This document shows, piece after piece, positions 33,903-45,484 of a stretch of 64,000 nucleotides of DNA (position 1 is the stretch's first letter; each line of letters begins with the position of its first letter). The notes under the pieces are model-generated. The model made no database searches and was not told the origin of the DNA. It was given only the letters and a program-made list of their open reading frames with translations. Origin of the DNA: Cyanophora paradoxa (taxonomy: Eukaryota > Glaucocystophyceae > Cyanophorales > Cyanophoraceae). The stretch lies in contig QPMI01000482.1 of the NCBI GenBank assembly GCA_004431415.1, positions 62,001 to 126,000 of the forward strand, given 5' to 3'. The translations under genes were made by a program, and so were the position numbers.

Positions 33903-34192
33903 CTGGAGCTCGCCCCTTGCTCGTCTGCCGCCGCCGATGCCGCCGCGCGCCGCAGCCGAGCGGGAGATACTGAGGCTGGCGCGCGAGTACGGGCAGGCGG
34001 CGGTGCGCACCGGCGACACCGGACAGCCCTCCTCCGGGCCCGGGGCTCGCTCCGGCATGACCAGGGGCACGCCGGGGGCAGGTGTACAAGTACAGGCGGG
34101 GCCCCGGGGGCGAGCTCCTCCAGGAGGTCGTGCCCTCGTACCCCGAGCTGGACGGCCTCCGGTCCGCCGAGGCCGTCTCCCCGCTCCCCTGA
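33102..34192 (+). CDS. Small single-pass membrane protein, unidentified
   Basis: The start MAERRQQSWGVPMWALAAAG is followed by ALALVLAMRG, one clear membrane segment, then RRAEPVHRFPTPDEQKELQA. Candidate later exons are MGRKADEAQNRAANARLEAD with LRGLK (helical), ERAAAEREILRLAREYGQAA-like sequence near 33950, and a last exon VYKYRRGPGGELLQEVV ending LRSAEAVSPLP at 34192. Introns show sense-strand C tracts, including a run of about 30 C at 33876-33903. The frame joining exons 1 and 2 could not be settled. No family recognised. Confidence 0.4.
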
Positions 34193-34948
34193 GCTCGGGA
34201 CGAGGCGCCTCGGGCGGCGCGCTTCCTCAGCACTCTTTTATCTTTGCACAAGCGATCGCAAGTAAAGTTTACAGAAAAATACACAACCTTGGAAGGAATC
34301 CACGCCTTTCTACAGAGTCTGAGAGCTCTAGCTACCTTGTGCATCGCACGTACGAATGGATTCGAATCTAGAAGTGCACACCTCGGAGCCTCTGACGGGT
34401 CCGGAACGCAGGCTAGAACTAGCAAAACACGCACTCAAAATTAAAGGATTCCAAGTATCCAGTATGATAGTATGATAGCATTCCAGGACTAGGTATAGGC
34501 GGCGGTGGCGCGCCAGGAGACTACAGGCTACAGGCAGCGCAGGCGTGTCCCTGTGAGCACGGACGAGCGGCTGGCGGTACGGGTTCTTCGGTACTGTATC
34601 TGTCACACCCTGGTTGAACTAAGTGAAAGAAGAAAGCGGGCTCTCGCCCATGCATGGAGATAGGCAAGCGAATGGAGACCGAGCACCCTACGAAATCCCT
34701 ATGAAAAGCGTCGAACGCTCAAAATTGTCCCTGCCCTCGCAAACCGGGCGGAAGGAAAGGGTCCTATCCAACTGCACAAAATTGGGAATGGGGGTAACCC
34801 GACTGTCCGGGAAGAAATGTCCCTTGCTAGCAAAGGAAGGCGGCCTGGGTGAAATGAAAAGCAGGCGAAACAAGTAGGGCGCTGTATGCCATGATGGCTG
34901 GCCTCGCGTGGGACGAGCACGCGGCAGGGGCGGTCGCCCGAGGGGCGC
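34193..34948. other. Intergenic region, no supported gene
   Basis: Lower GC than neighbours. Open frames at 34623-34877 (+) and 34688-34873 (-) overlap one another and show no family resemblance or intron pattern. Nothing else could be named. Confidence 0.4.
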
Positions 34949-36528
34949 CTAGCGGGGCGCGAGCATCGGGGAGCCTCGGCTGCCGCCAACGACGGCGCCG
35001 ACGGGGCGGGGGCCCAGGGGCGAGCCCTTGGGGCTCGAAGACGCGCCGATGGCGGGGAATTTGATCCCCGCCGCGGGGGGCGACATGCTGGCCGGGTCCG
35101 CCGAGGCCCGTCGCGAGAGCGTCGAGACGTTGCCCGCCGGCGCGTCCATCGAGCCGCGGCGCGCGTACCCCTGCGGGCGGTGAGTCAGGCAGGGGGGGGG
35201 GGGGGGGTGAGGGCGGCTGGCGGGGCGCACGGAGAAGGCGGGGCTCGCGGGCGAGGTCGGGGCGAGGCGGGAGAAGCCGCCGGCCTCCAGGGGCGGGCTC
35301 CTCGGGCTCCCCGGCCGCCCCGCCCCGCTGATCGTCACCGCCGGCGGCGTCGCGTGCCGCGGCACCGGGGCCGCCGGGGCGGCGCCCAGGGCATCCAATC
35401 CGCGGGAGGGCGAGCGGCCGAGGCGGGGCGGCGAGCGGCGCGGGCTGCGGTTGAGGGAGGGGGAGACCTGCACCCTCCGATCAGTTCTTTCTTTCACTAT
35501 CGAGGACGGGGGGCCGGGGCGGACCTGGCGGTCCTGGAAGCCCATGCCCTCGTCCGAGCTCGGCGGCGTGGCCGAGTCGAGGAGGCGCGGCGGCAGCTCG
35601 AGCTCCGTCGGCTGCGCGGCCGGCGCCGTCAGCGGCGGGACCCGCGGGGGCGTGCCGTGGGGCCGGGCGGGGCGCACGAGGCGGACGAGGGCGGGGGCGT
35701 GGGCGCGCTCGCGGGTGAGGGCGGCGAGGATGGAGGAGCGGCGGGGGCCGGCGGCGGGGGCCCCCGAGGCGCTCGTCGCGGGGGACAGCGAGTCGACCGA
35801 CCAGCGCGGCGTCGACTCCGCCGGCGATGTCGGCGACACCAGCGGCGGCGGCGGCGGCGGCACCGCCCCGGGGCGGATCGCCGGGAGGCCGGCGGGGGCG
35901 GGGGCGGCGCGGCGGGGGCGGGGCGGGGCGGGGCCCTCGCTGGGGTCGCCGAGGTCGGTGAAGCTGGTGGGTCCCGAGGGCGGCTGCAGCTCGATGCCGA
36001 AGCTCGCGAGGTCCTCCTCGCAGAGCAGGTCGAGCACCGTCCCCGTCGGCCTGCGGGCCCCGCTCCGCAGCACCCCCTCCAGGTGCTCCGCCACGCACAC
36101 GCTCATCCGCCGCGGCCGCCCCTCCTCCGCCGGCCGCGCCCACGCCGGCAGCGAGCCTGCCCGCTCCCGCACCGGCGACGACGACTGGGCTGCCCGCGCA
36201 GAGCGAAATCGCGTCAGATGGGAAACCTCGGGCCCGGGCCCCGGAGCCGGTCGCGAGGCGCGCGTTGCGCACTCCGCAGCAGGCTCTCATACTGTTGTGC
36301 GGAAAGATAAGACGGTTCGCTGACGCGGCGCTGGAAGCTTGGCTGGCGGTACACGGCGGGCCTCCCGCGAGCACTCGCGTTCGACGCGGCCTTTGGAACG
36401 TTGATATTCCCCGGTACTGCGCGCGGTCTGGAGTCATGCCACAGATTTCCAGGAGCAAGCGCGGGGGCCCGGCGTTGACGTGCGCAGGCGGGGCGCGACT
36501 CTTCGGCGATGCGCACCGGCCAGGCCAC
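34949..36528 (-). CDS. Ser/Pro-rich low-complexity protein, unidentified
   Basis: An upstream exon gives AVYRQPSFQRRVSEPSYLSA then QQYESLLRSAQRAPR. The main exon continues RRMSVCVAEHLEGVLRSGAR, TGTVLDLLCEEDLASFGIEL and GPTSFTDLGDPSEG, then long Ser/Pro/Arg-rich sequence with repeated RRSSIL, SPSLNRSPRRSPPR and RRGSMD motifs that look like basophilic and proline-directed kinase sites. It ends GSRGSPMLAPR at 34949. Likely disordered and phosphorylated; no folded domain seen. The single long frame plus intron skew supports coding. Confidence 0.5.
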
Positions 36529-37598
36529 CCCCGGTCGAAGCTCCCGTCCCCATTACGCGGCCACGAAACTATGCGCCGCAATTTGCACCGAGCCGGGCTG
36601 GCGCGGCGGCCGTTTGGCAACTTGGGCAACTTGGGCAGACGGCCCAACGCGCGAGGCTGGCGCAGCTGCACACGCGTTGACGGACTGCAAGGCTGTAGGA
36701 CGACGCGCGTTGGGAAACTTCGCGACCTCGAGCTCCGGGCCTCCGGCTCGCTCGGACGAAGCTGGGGCCCCAGGGTACGTTAATCTTGATCCTCGATCGA
36801 GGCTTCGACTTGGCGAATTCGCGATCATTGATCAGCTGCCAAGCTTAGCGCTAGCGCTAGCCTATATGGCCTAGGAACGGTCTAGCGCTTCAGGGATCCC
36901 TGCAGGCTGCTGATCATGATCATGATCATTTCATCATCACGAGGCTGCACATGCATTCATGATCAGCCTTCAAATTAAGCTAGGTCTGCGCCGCGGCGCA
37001 CGCTGCGCTGCGCGCGCCCGGCGCCGGCGGCCTGCATGAGGCTGCATCATGGCATGCATGCGCTGATGCCGACGCCGGGGTGCGCGGCGCTCTGGGGTCC
37101 GACATCGATATCGATGATTCGAATCCCCGGCCCGCGGCCGGCGTCGGCGGCCCGTGCACGCGATGCATCCTATAGCTAGCCGCATGCGCAGTGCAGCCAT
37201 GCCAGACGGCAACCAGAGCCTGCCGCAGTGCTGCTACGCGCGCGGACTCCCGGATCCAGTTTTAATTACAGCGCCGCGGCTAGCTTTAAATTTGCGCATG
37301 CGCAGGGCAGCCGCGCAGCTAGCGGCGCATCATGGCATGCAGCGGCGTGCGGCGCGCGGGCGCGGCGCGCGGGGCACCTGCAGCTGATCATGCATAGGTC
37401 TGCATGAGAGGATCTATATAGCTAGGTCTGCCGGCATGGCGACACATGTACAAGACTGCCGCTGAACCTACACCCTATCACTAGCACATCGGATCGCCGA
37501 GCCTCGGAGAAGCGCATAGCTATCTATGCCTAGGACTAGCCGCGGTCCCGGCCGGCGCCCTCCCGCGGCGAAGCGAAGGGCGCGGGCGGGGCCCCCGA
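36529..37598. other. Palindrome-rich intergenic region
   Basis: Dense in self-complementary words: GCGCTAGCGCTAGC near 36848, tgatcatgatcatgatcat near 36911, CATGCATGC and GATATCGATATCGATG near 37060-37110. No supported exon. Confidence 0.45.
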
Positions 37599-38129
37599 TC
37601 AGGGCAGGGCGGCGAGCGCCAGCTTGGCCTCCTCTGCGTTCCTCAGCACGGCCTCCATCGGCCGCCCCGTCCTCCTGCTCTCGAACTCCAGCAAGCTGCG
37701 GTGCCAGGTAGGGGGAGGGTGGGGGACGCGGGGCGGCCCGCCGCCGGCACCTGTTTGCGAGGAACTGGACGGGGTTCGGGGGCCGAGTCTGGACGAGCTT
37801 GTCCAGGCCCCAGGCCACCGCCGCCTGGACGTACCGCTCCATCACTGCGCGCCGCCCCGCTCAGCTGCGCCCGGCCTCGGCGCTGGCGGCGAGCGGGCCA
37901 GCCAGCGCGAGCCGCCGCCCCGCGCGCCTTCCTCGAAGGGGTGCCCCACAATGTCCGCGAGCGCCTGGCCGAACTCTTCTTCCGTCAGATCCTGCGCGCG
38001 CGCGCGGCAGGTTAGCGGCGCGGACTCCGCGACCGCACGGAGCCGAGGGGGCCGAGGGCGGGTGCGAGCCTTCGCCGCATCCGCGCAGCTCTTCACATAC
38101 ATCTCCGCAGACACGGGCGCGCTCGGCAT
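37599..38129 (-). CDS. Small Dpy-30-motif protein
   Basis: Dpy-30 motifs are short helical dimerisation/docking modules found in COMPASS Dpy-30 and in several ciliary proteins. Proposed protein: MPSAPVSAEMYVKSCADAAK; DLTEEEFGQALADIVGHPFE; then an exon starting 37852 with MERYVQAAVAWGLDKLVQTR and PPNPVQFLAN, matching the Dpy-30 motif with its diagnostic R-P-x-N-P-[IV]-x-F-L; and a last exon LLEFESRRTGRPMEAVLRNA ending LALAALP. Length about 115 residues. The intron between HPFEE and MERY appears to use a GC donor. Whether it acts in chromatin or in a cilium cannot be told. It is divergently placed from tatC, 560 bp away. Confidence 0.7.
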
Positions 38130-38689
38130 CTCCGAGAGAGTCTGCGGGTCCGCGCTCGGATTTAACCTGCAGCCAAATGAGGCAGGCGAGGCGTGCGGGC
38201 GTGTGGCGAGCGCCGTACCTCATGAGCGCTCTGTCCAAAAGGTCGCCATCGACGCCCGTGAGCCTCTGCAGATAGTGAAATACGATAAACTGCGCAGGGC
38301 GTTAGGCGGACGCAGGCGCACGAAGGCAGAGAGCCGCCCGCTTACTAGCTTCTGCTCCCTTGATATCGGCGCCTGCGCAGCGGAGCGTCAGCTTCCTGCG
38401 AAGCCAACGGGGAGCTAAACGAGGACGGCCCAACGGTGGCACGGCATCACTCTAAAGCATTAGCTATCGACTAAAGCCATCAAAGCTAGCTATAGATAAC
38501 CAGTCAACTGCGAAGGCGGAGGCGCGTGGTTGCGGACGTGTATGCGCGCGGGTGGATGCGGCAAGACCGCAACCAGCTCCTATACAACTACAGCTAGCGC
38601 AGATAGCGCATCGCAGCAAGCGAAGAACCGCCTCCACGCACCATTCGGTTTGAGCGTGTAGCCCCCCGAGCTCATTCCCCCTCAAAATC

Positions 38690-40318
38690 ATGGTCGCCTT
38701 CGCTGGGCCCGCGCTCCCGTCCCGGCGGGCTTGCCAAGCGGAGCAGCTCTTGCGGCACGGCGACCCTCAGGCCTTGGCGTGGCACCAGCCGCACGCGCGC
38801 ACGCACGCCGCCTCTCGGCTCCAGCCACCGCGGGCCGCAGCCGACCACAGGGAGCTCCGCTGGCAGCTATGCGAGCTCCCGACAAGCAGGCTTCGGAGGA
38901 GCGTCCCCGCGCCGAGCCTGGCGGGCGCGCGCTTCATCGGCGCCGGACGGATCTTCGCCACCGCGCAACCGCCGCCCAAGGCGCCGCAGGACCTAGCTGA
39001 GCGCGGCGGTACGTTACAAAGCGGTCTTTCTCGCCCTCTTTCGGCTTTAGCTGACGCGAATCGTAGAGGAGGCCATGAACAAGTTTCTGGAGGGCCTCGC
39101 CTCGGCGAGCTCGTCGGATCTGACGCCGGAGTACGACGACCTCGAAGACGTCGAGATGACGCCTCTCGAGCACCTAGAGGAGTTCCGCCAGGTGCGGCCG
39201 CGCCGCTCCGCGCCGCTCCCGTCTCGTGCCGCTCCGCCCTCGCGGCCGCCTCCGACGCGGGGGCGCAGCGGACCATCCGCGCCGGCGTCGCTTTCATCGT
39301 TGCGGTCTGCGCGAGCTTCACGTACGTGCGGCCGCTCGTCGGCCTGCTGGAGGGCCTCGCGCCGGCCACCACCAAGTTCCTGCAGCTCTCCCCGGGGGAG
39401 TACCTCTTCTCCACGGTCCGCCCCCGCATCCAATCCGGGGTCGACCCCGATCCAAGTCGATCGGGTCCCCCGCAGATCAAATTGTCGGCGTACGCCGGGT
39501 TCCTCCTCTCCAGCCCATATATCCTCTACGAGGTGCTCGCCTACATCTCCCCCGCCCTCCGCCGCTCCGAGAAGCGCGTCCTCTTCCCCCTCCTCTTCGG
39601 TGCGCAGACGCCACTCCCCGCCGTGCCACTCTCCCTCCTCCCCCCCCGCCCGAATGACGCGTTACCCCCTCCGCCGCAGGCTCGGCCGGCCTCTTCGCCC
39701 TCGGCCTCCTCTTCTCGTACTACGTCCTCACGCCCGCCGCGATCAACTTCTTCGTCTCCTTCTCCGACGGCGCCGTCGAGGAAATGTGGTCCTTCGACAT
39801 GTGCGCCGTACCCCCCGCCAGCTTTTTCCCCCTCTTCTTCTTACCTCCCTTCTCTTCTCCAGGTACCTCGATTTCGTGTCCCGGATGTTCGTCAGCACGG
39901 GCCTCGCCTCGCAGGTCCCCATCGCCCAGGTGCGCCTCGTACCCCCATCGTTCCCCTGGCACCTGCCGACCCGCGCGTGCCCCCCGCAGGTCCTTCTCGG
40001 GACGCTCGGCATCGTCACCTCCGCTCAGATGTTCGCCGCGGTGCGGCACCCCCGGCGTGTACTCCCCCGCGTGTCGCCCTGAATCGCGTACCCCCAGTGG
40101 CGCTACGTCGTCGTCGGGGCGATGGTCGCGGCGGCCGTCCTCACCCCCAGGTCCCCTCCCCCGCGCCCCTCGCCCCCCGGCCCCGGCCCCGCCACCTCCC
40201 GAGCGGCCGCCTCCTGCGCGCGCGCAGCACGGACCCCGTCACCCAGCTGCTCCTCGCCGGGCCCTTGGTCGGGCTCTACATGGGCGGCTGCGGCGCCGTC
40301 AAGCTGCTCGGCAAGTAG
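38690..40318 (+). CDS. tatC: Sec-independent protein translocase TatC, nuclear-encoded, plastid-type
   Basis: TatC is the core receptor of the twin-arginine translocase. Exon 1 (38690 to about 39007) encodes a 100-odd residue basic presequence ([20 protein letters not shown]...). A GTACGT-donor intron joins in frame to [15 protein letters not shown] and [12 protein letters not shown], the conserved cytosolic/stromal N-terminal motif (HLEELR type). Membrane segments follow: [38 protein letters not shown] with [32 protein letters not shown] with [55 protein letters not shown] and [14 protein letters not shown]. The TM count fits six. It ends KLLGK at 40318. Presequence and lineage point to the thylakoid membrane. 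In most red-lineage algae tatC remains in the plastid genome, so a nuclear copy is informative about lineage. Confidence 0.9.
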   Translation: MVAFAGPALPSRRACQAEQLLRHGDPQALAWHQPHARTHAASRLQPPRAAADHRELRWQLCELPTSRLRRSVPAPSLAGARFIGAGRIFATAQPPPKAPQDLAERGGTLQSGLSRPLSALADANRRGGHEQVSGGPRLGELVGSDAGVRRPRRRRDDASRAPRGVPPGAAAPLRAAPVSCRSALAAASDAGAQRTIRAGVAFIVAVCASFTYVRPLVGLLEGLAPATTKFLQLSPGEYLFSTVRPRIQSGVDPDPSRSGPPQIKLSAYAGFLLSSPYILYEVLAYISPALRRSEKRVLFPLLFGAQTPLPAVPLSLLPPRPNDALPPPPQARPASSPSASSSRTTSSRPPRSTSSSPSPTAPSRKCGPSTCAPYPPPAFSPSSSYLPSLLQVPRFRVPDVRQHGPRLAGPHRPGAPRTPIVPLAPADPRVPPAGPSRDARHRHLRSDVRRGAAPPACTPPRVALNRVPPVALRRRRGDGRGGRPHPQVPSPAPLAPRPRPRHLPSGRLLRARSTDPVTQLLLAGPLVGLYMGGCGAVKLLGK

Positions 40319-40512
40319 CTGCTCCACCCCCGGCCTCGCACGCCCCCTGGACGTCGATCGGTTCAGTGTCACTTGCTTGAAAGAACAGCCTGCTTACAAT
40401 ACGAGCGTGCATCGTTGTACGAAATGGCTAGAAAAAAAGGTTAAAAGAAGAACGCTGTCTCGCGCTCTCCAAATTAAAAAAGCTGACTATGCCTCAAAAA
40501 AGAGACCGAGCT

Positions 40513-42407
40513 CTAGGAGCTCTTCAACGAGAGTTGGGCGAGGGCGGGGTGGGGCGGGAGGGGCGGCGGGGCGGGGAATGATCCGGAGCGGGGGGGCACT
40601 GGGGGGACGGCGAGGGGGGGCGGGGCGTGCGGGGGGCCCCAGAAGGGCCCCAGCTGCAGGACGCCGGCGCTGCCCGGGCGGGAGCCGGGGAGGGAGCCGG
40701 GGGGCGACCCCGGGAGGGCCCCGAGGGCCTGCGAGGCGGCCGGCGCGAAGGAGCCGCCGGGGGCCCCGAAGGATCCGAAGGAGAACCCGAAGCCGCCGCC
40801 CCCCGAGGCCCGCCGCGGCGCCAGGTCGAGCAGCGGGGCAGGGTACATCGGCTCCGAGCGGGTGTGGTGCACGGGGGCGGGCGCCCGCGAGGGGAGGGGC
40901 ACGGTGTAGTTGAAGCCCAGGAGATCGCCGAAGGGGTTCCCCTGCGCCCGGAGGATGGGAGCAGGGTGAGGGGTGGCGCGGGGGCTGCGCAGGGGGTGCG
41001 TGTGGGCGCACCGCAAGGGGCAGCGGGGGCGCGCCGGGGCCCGGGAGAGGGGCCGGCGGCGGCCCCAGGAAGGAGAGGGAGTCGCGGCTCGCAGGGCGGG
41101 CGGGCGGCCCGGGGGCGGCGGCGGAGAACGGAAGCGTCGGGGGCAGCGGGGGCGGGAGCGGCGGGGGGAGCACGGCCGAGAGGCTCTTCTCGGATCCCGA
41201 GCGCGGGAACACGGCGGCGGGTGCGGCGCCTGGGGCTGTGCCCGGCAGGGCCGCGAGGGGCGCGAGGGGGGCCAGGGGCGCAAGAGCGGGGCCGAGGGAG
41301 CCCAGCGGCGCGGAGGCCGGCGCGTGCGGGAAGCTAGGCGATCGCCCCAAGGATCCGCTGCGGGGCGGCGCTCGGGTCGGGGCGGGCGGGGCGCGGGGAT
41401 CAGAGCGCGCACCGGCGGCCGGGAGGGCGGGGTCGGAGGCGGGGCCGGGGCCGGCCTGGGGCGCGCTCGCGGATGCGGAGCGCCAGGCCGCGGACCCCGT
41501 GCGGCTCGCCGAGCGCTGCTGCAGGGGGGCCCGCTGGAAGGCGGCGGCGGCGGAGGCGAGGCCGCCGGCGGCGCGGGCGGCGTCCTTGAAGGTGCCCAGC
41601 ATCGAGCTCGAGCGCGCCATCGAGCGCCGCCGATTCCCCTGGCCCCCCTCCTCCTGCTCCGCCAGCGCCGCCGCCGCGTGGATGGCGGCCGCTGCCGAGG
41701 CCCCGCCGCCCCCCGCGACGATCGAGGCCGAGCGCGAGAGCTTCCGGAGGGCGATGGACCGCGCGCGCCGGTCCGCCTCCGCCGCCGCCTGCTCGTCCGT
41801 GTCCGAGAGGATCGCCTGCAGGTCCTCCGACGGCTCTGGCGGCGGCGGCGCCTCCGGCGGCGGCGGCGGCGGAGGGGCCGCCTGTTGCTGCTGCGCCGGC
41901 GATCCCGCGAGCGCGAGCGGGGGGACGGCGGACGCCGCGGCGCGCTTGGACGAAGAGTGCGGGAGCGCCGGTCGCGAAGGTGCGGAGGTGGCGGGGTGCT
42001 GGGAGGCGGAGGCTGCGGGCGCGGGGCGGCTTGGCGGCGGCTGCTGCTGCTGTGGGCGCTTCGGGTCGTTCTTCTTGCTCCAGAAGCGAGGATCGTCCAC
42101 GTCTTCGTCCGAGTACTCCTCCTCGCGGGGCTTCCGCTCGCCGCGCATGGTGTAAAGTAGTTTTGGGGCATCCACCTCCTCGATCGGCTTCAGGTCGTTG
42201 TCCAGTCGCCCCACCATTTTGACGGCATACCGGGACGCTGCCGGGGCCGTCAGCGGGAAGGGGACGGCGGCGTTCGGAGGTTGCGGAGGGTGCACCGAGT
42301 TCGGTTTTGCGGTCAGGCCTCGATCGGGGCGAGCCGTTCTTGGAGGAAGGGCCCGATTCGGCATGAGCGCCGTCGTCGGCCTGGCTCGACGCGCCACTCC
42401 CCATCAA
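40513..42407 (-). CDS. Low-complexity Ser/Pro/Ala-rich protein with conserved N-terminal motif, unidentified
   Basis: The first exon starts MMGSGASSQADDGAHAESGP; with the second Met as start it would be MGSGASS, a plausible N-myristoylation signal. After an intron comes the best-structured part: YAVKMVGRLDNDLKPIEEVD, APKLLYTMRGERKP and EEYSDEDVDDPRFWSKKNDP. The rest is a long Pro/Ala/Ser-rich region with RRRSMARSSSMLG and GSEKSLS. A last exon, GNPFGDLLGFNYTVPLPS, ends LAQLSLKSS at 40513. Probably disordered; no enzyme domain seen. It is convergent with tatC and head-to-head with the MBL-fold gene. Confidence 0.55.
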
Positions 42408-42968
42408 AAACTCCTAGGTGTCCTGCCGAGTGGTCGCTCCGGTGACCTGCATGCTGCCGCGCGCTGGATCGAGCCAGGCCCGCCCAAGCCCAGCTGCAGA
42501 CTGCCCAGACCCAGCAGGCCCAGGCTCCCACTCCGCCAATACTCGCGCCGATCTGCGGCGCCGTGTCGGCCCGGGTACCGGTGCGAAATTCGCGTCGAAG
42601 TTCGAGCGCGCGGCAAGAGCAACGTCCGGCTACGCAGCAGCGCCGCAGAACCAGCATCGCGCGAAGCCGCTGCCGCCGCATCGCAGGCGCGAGGCGAGGA
42701 CCTGCATCGCGCGCGCCGGTTGTTCAAGGCAGCTGACAGCAGCGCGCGCCGCCCACAAAGGCGACCGCCGGACTCGCGTGGTGGTACAAAAGCAAAAAAC
42801 GCGCGGTCTAGGCTTGCTAAGCCGGCCCCGAGTCGCGTCGGCGCGGCGGAGGTGCGCGAGCGACGCCAAGTACCCGCCAGCACTCCGGGGGACGTCTGAA
42901 GGAGTCGCCAGTCCCCGCCAGCGCAAGTTTGAAGGAATCCAGGCTAGGGCGCGCTCTGAGCTGGCGGG

Positions 42969-44847
42969 ATGGGGAGCCCGCGGGGGGAGAACCTGGATGA
43001 GCAGCGGCGCTTCGTGCGGCGGGCGGTGCTGCTGCGCTCATCCTGCTCTCTCTTCCTCGCCCTCGCGGCGCTCGCCCTCTGGGCCCTGTGGGAGCCGGGC
43101 GGCGCCCCGACGCGCGCCCCGGGCTCGGCCGAGATCGTCTTCATGGGGACGGGTACGTCGGCCGGGATCCCCCTTGTGAGCTGCCTCGTGCGGAGGCCCA
43201 TCCCCTGCGCCGCCTGCGCCTCCGCCCTCAAGCCCGGCTCCAAGGACCGCCGCCGCAACACGGGTCCGACCCCCCTTCCCCCTTCACCCCCCCCCCCCCC
43301 CCACCCCCCACCCCCCCCCCCACCCTCGGGGGCCTGGGCCTGGGCCCGGGCCCGGGCCCTTCTCTGACGCAGCCAGCGGGGCGCGTGCGCGCAGGGCTCC
43401 TCATCCGGTACCCGCACGCCGACGGCCGCGTGCGCAACATCGTCGTCGACGTCGGAAAGGTGGCTGGGGCGCAGCGCGCGCGTTGCGTCGCGGCGGGGCC
43501 CCCGCCGCCTCCCCGTGACTCCCCGGGGCCTCAGTTCTGGTGGGCCTCCGCCATGGAGCTCTTCCCCGCCCTCGGCATCGACCGCATCGACGCCAGTGCG
43601 CCCCCGGCCCCGCCCCCGCCCCGCCCCGCTCCCCCTCGCGCGCCTGAGGTGCCCCGCCTCGCCGCGCGGGCAGTCCTGATCACGCACGACCACGCGGACG
43701 CGATGGGCGGGCTGGACGACCTCAGGGACTTCACCAACAGCCTCCAGGCGGGCCGCGCTCCCTCGCACGCGGCCGCCGGCGTCTGAGGGGGCGCCAGGAG
43801 TCGATCCCGGTCTTCATCAAGCGGGAGGACCTGGAGGAGGCGCGGCGCCGCTTCCCCCACCTCTTCGACCCCGAGGTCACCTGGTCCGCCCCCGCCCCTC
43901 CGATGCTGTCCCACCCCGGGCCCCTCTTCGGTCCAACCATCTCGCGCCCCGCCTCCCGCAGGGGCAAGGGCGCCGCGCCGCAGCTCGACTTTCGGGTCGT
44001 CGAGGAGAACACCCCATTCGACGCTGCGGGGCTCAGGGTACCCCTCCTGCCGCGTTTCTGTACCCATCCTGCTCCAATTTCGCTTGCAGGTCGTACCCCT
44101 TCCCGTGATTCACGGGGCCAGGAAGGGGACCCCCTACCACTCCCTCGGATTCCGGTACCCCCCTCTCGCTCAAAAGAGAGTGTACCCCTGAGCTAGCTAC
44201 CCCCCAAAATAGATTCGGCAACTTCAGCTACGTGTCGGACGTGAACAAGGTACCCCCCGCGACGCGGGAGCTGATGCGGGGCTCCCGCTACCTGGTCCTG
44301 GACGGCGCGCCCCGCCCCGCGCCGGCCCCGCCTGCACCTCTGATGCCCGCGCAGGCACGAAGCTGCGGGAGCCGCACCCCTCGCACCTCTCCATCGAGCA
44401 GGTGCCCCCTGCCCCCTGCCCCTCCTCTCGCCCGGGGCGCCGACCGCCGGCGGGGGGCGCTGGGAGGCGGTGGAGCACTTCGCGGACCTGCGGCCCGAGG
44501 TCGGCTGGGTCACGGGCCTCTGCCACGAGGCCAGCCACGCGTGCGCCGCCCCGCCCCGCCCCGCCCCGCCCCCTCCACATCCCCCCTCCGCATCCCATGC
44601 GGAGGGGGTGGGGCGGGGCGGGGCGGGGCGCGCTCAACTATTAGAATCTTGAGAGCTCCCGGTCCACGATTACGTCGTTAATCCGCCCTCGATCCATCCG
44701 ACTGCGATAGCATCGTAGAGTGTTCGGGGGTGTGAGCGGGGCGGGGGCGCCAGGGCGGCGGAGGAGCTGCTGGAGGAGGCGGGGCGGCGCCTCCGCCTCG
44801 ACCTCCGCGTCCCCTGGGACGGCCTCCGCCTCTCCCTCGACCTCTGA
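42969..44847 (+). CDS. Metallo-beta-lactamase-fold hydrolase with N-terminal membrane anchor
   Basis: MGSPRGENLDEQRRFVRRAV precedes a membrane segment (LFLALAALALWALW). The MBL fold follows: IVFMGTGTSAGIPLVSC, CAACASALKPGSKDRRRNT, LLIRYPHADGRVRNIVVDVG, FWWASAMELFPALGIDRID, LITHDHADAMGGLDDLRDF (metal-binding HxHxDx block), IPVFIKREDLEEARRRFP, VVPLPVIHG, TPYHSLGF, FGNFSYVSDVNKVPP, RYLVLDG, PSHLSIEQ, DLRPEVGWVTGLCHEASH, ending GLRLSLDL at 44847. The order and the 'SYVSDVN', 'HLSIEQA' and 'TGLCH' blocks match the phosphoribosyl cyclic phosphodiesterase/PhnP-like MBL group, including uncharacterised plant proteins. Substrate unknown. Nine or so introns, the last ones with (CCCCG)n tracts. Head-to-head with the low-complexity gene, 560 bp apart. 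Confidence 0.8.
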
Positions 44848-45484
44848 CCGCGGCGCGGGGACCGCGCCCGAGGGGCACACGGCGTCACGTGCACCGAAGA
44901 AGACCGGCGCGGCACTGGCACGTGCAGACGGATGATCATGACGGAGAAGCACCGGATCTACAGACTTTCGTTGCAATTGCATGTGCAACTTGGCAAAGCC
45001 GCTGAGCAATATAGATACCGGAATGATTCGAATCGAATTCGAATGCCTGCAATTCCGAGCGCAAATCACATGCATTTATATGCCCCGATACCCCGGAGTC
45101 TTGCCTCTAGCCTACCGTAGTACGAGGCTAGTAGATCTAGATCTGTTGGGAAACATGAATTTTTGAAGGACGTGCTCAGTGCTACTGACCTACAAACATT
45201 GATCATGAGCTGCAGCGGATGAACGGAGTCGCTAGATCTAGATCTGGACAGAATGTGCACGCACTGGACTGGCACTGTACAGGTGCGGTTCGACGGTCAC
45301 TGTCACTCGCACATGGCGAACTGATCATGAGAACTCAGACTGGAGAGGAAAAGAAGAGATCGAAACGGAAAGAAAGAGCGCTCGGGCCGGCCGGCCCGGC
45401 GGGAACCTACGACTACACGATATCGGACATGGTCGCGATGGGAACCTACAACTTCGATAGTGATCGGGCGAGGCGCCCAGGCAC
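44848..45484. other. Intergenic region, no supported gene
   Basis: Convergent gap of about 640 bp. Contains two CTAGATCTAGATCT palindromic strings (about 45132 and 45231) and a tgatcatgag word. Nothing coding is supported. Confidence 0.4.

Noticed and set aside
34623-34877. 84-codon open frame as a small gene
   Set aside because: An opposite-strand frame overlaps it fully, no family resemblance, and no intron or flanking signal supports either strand.
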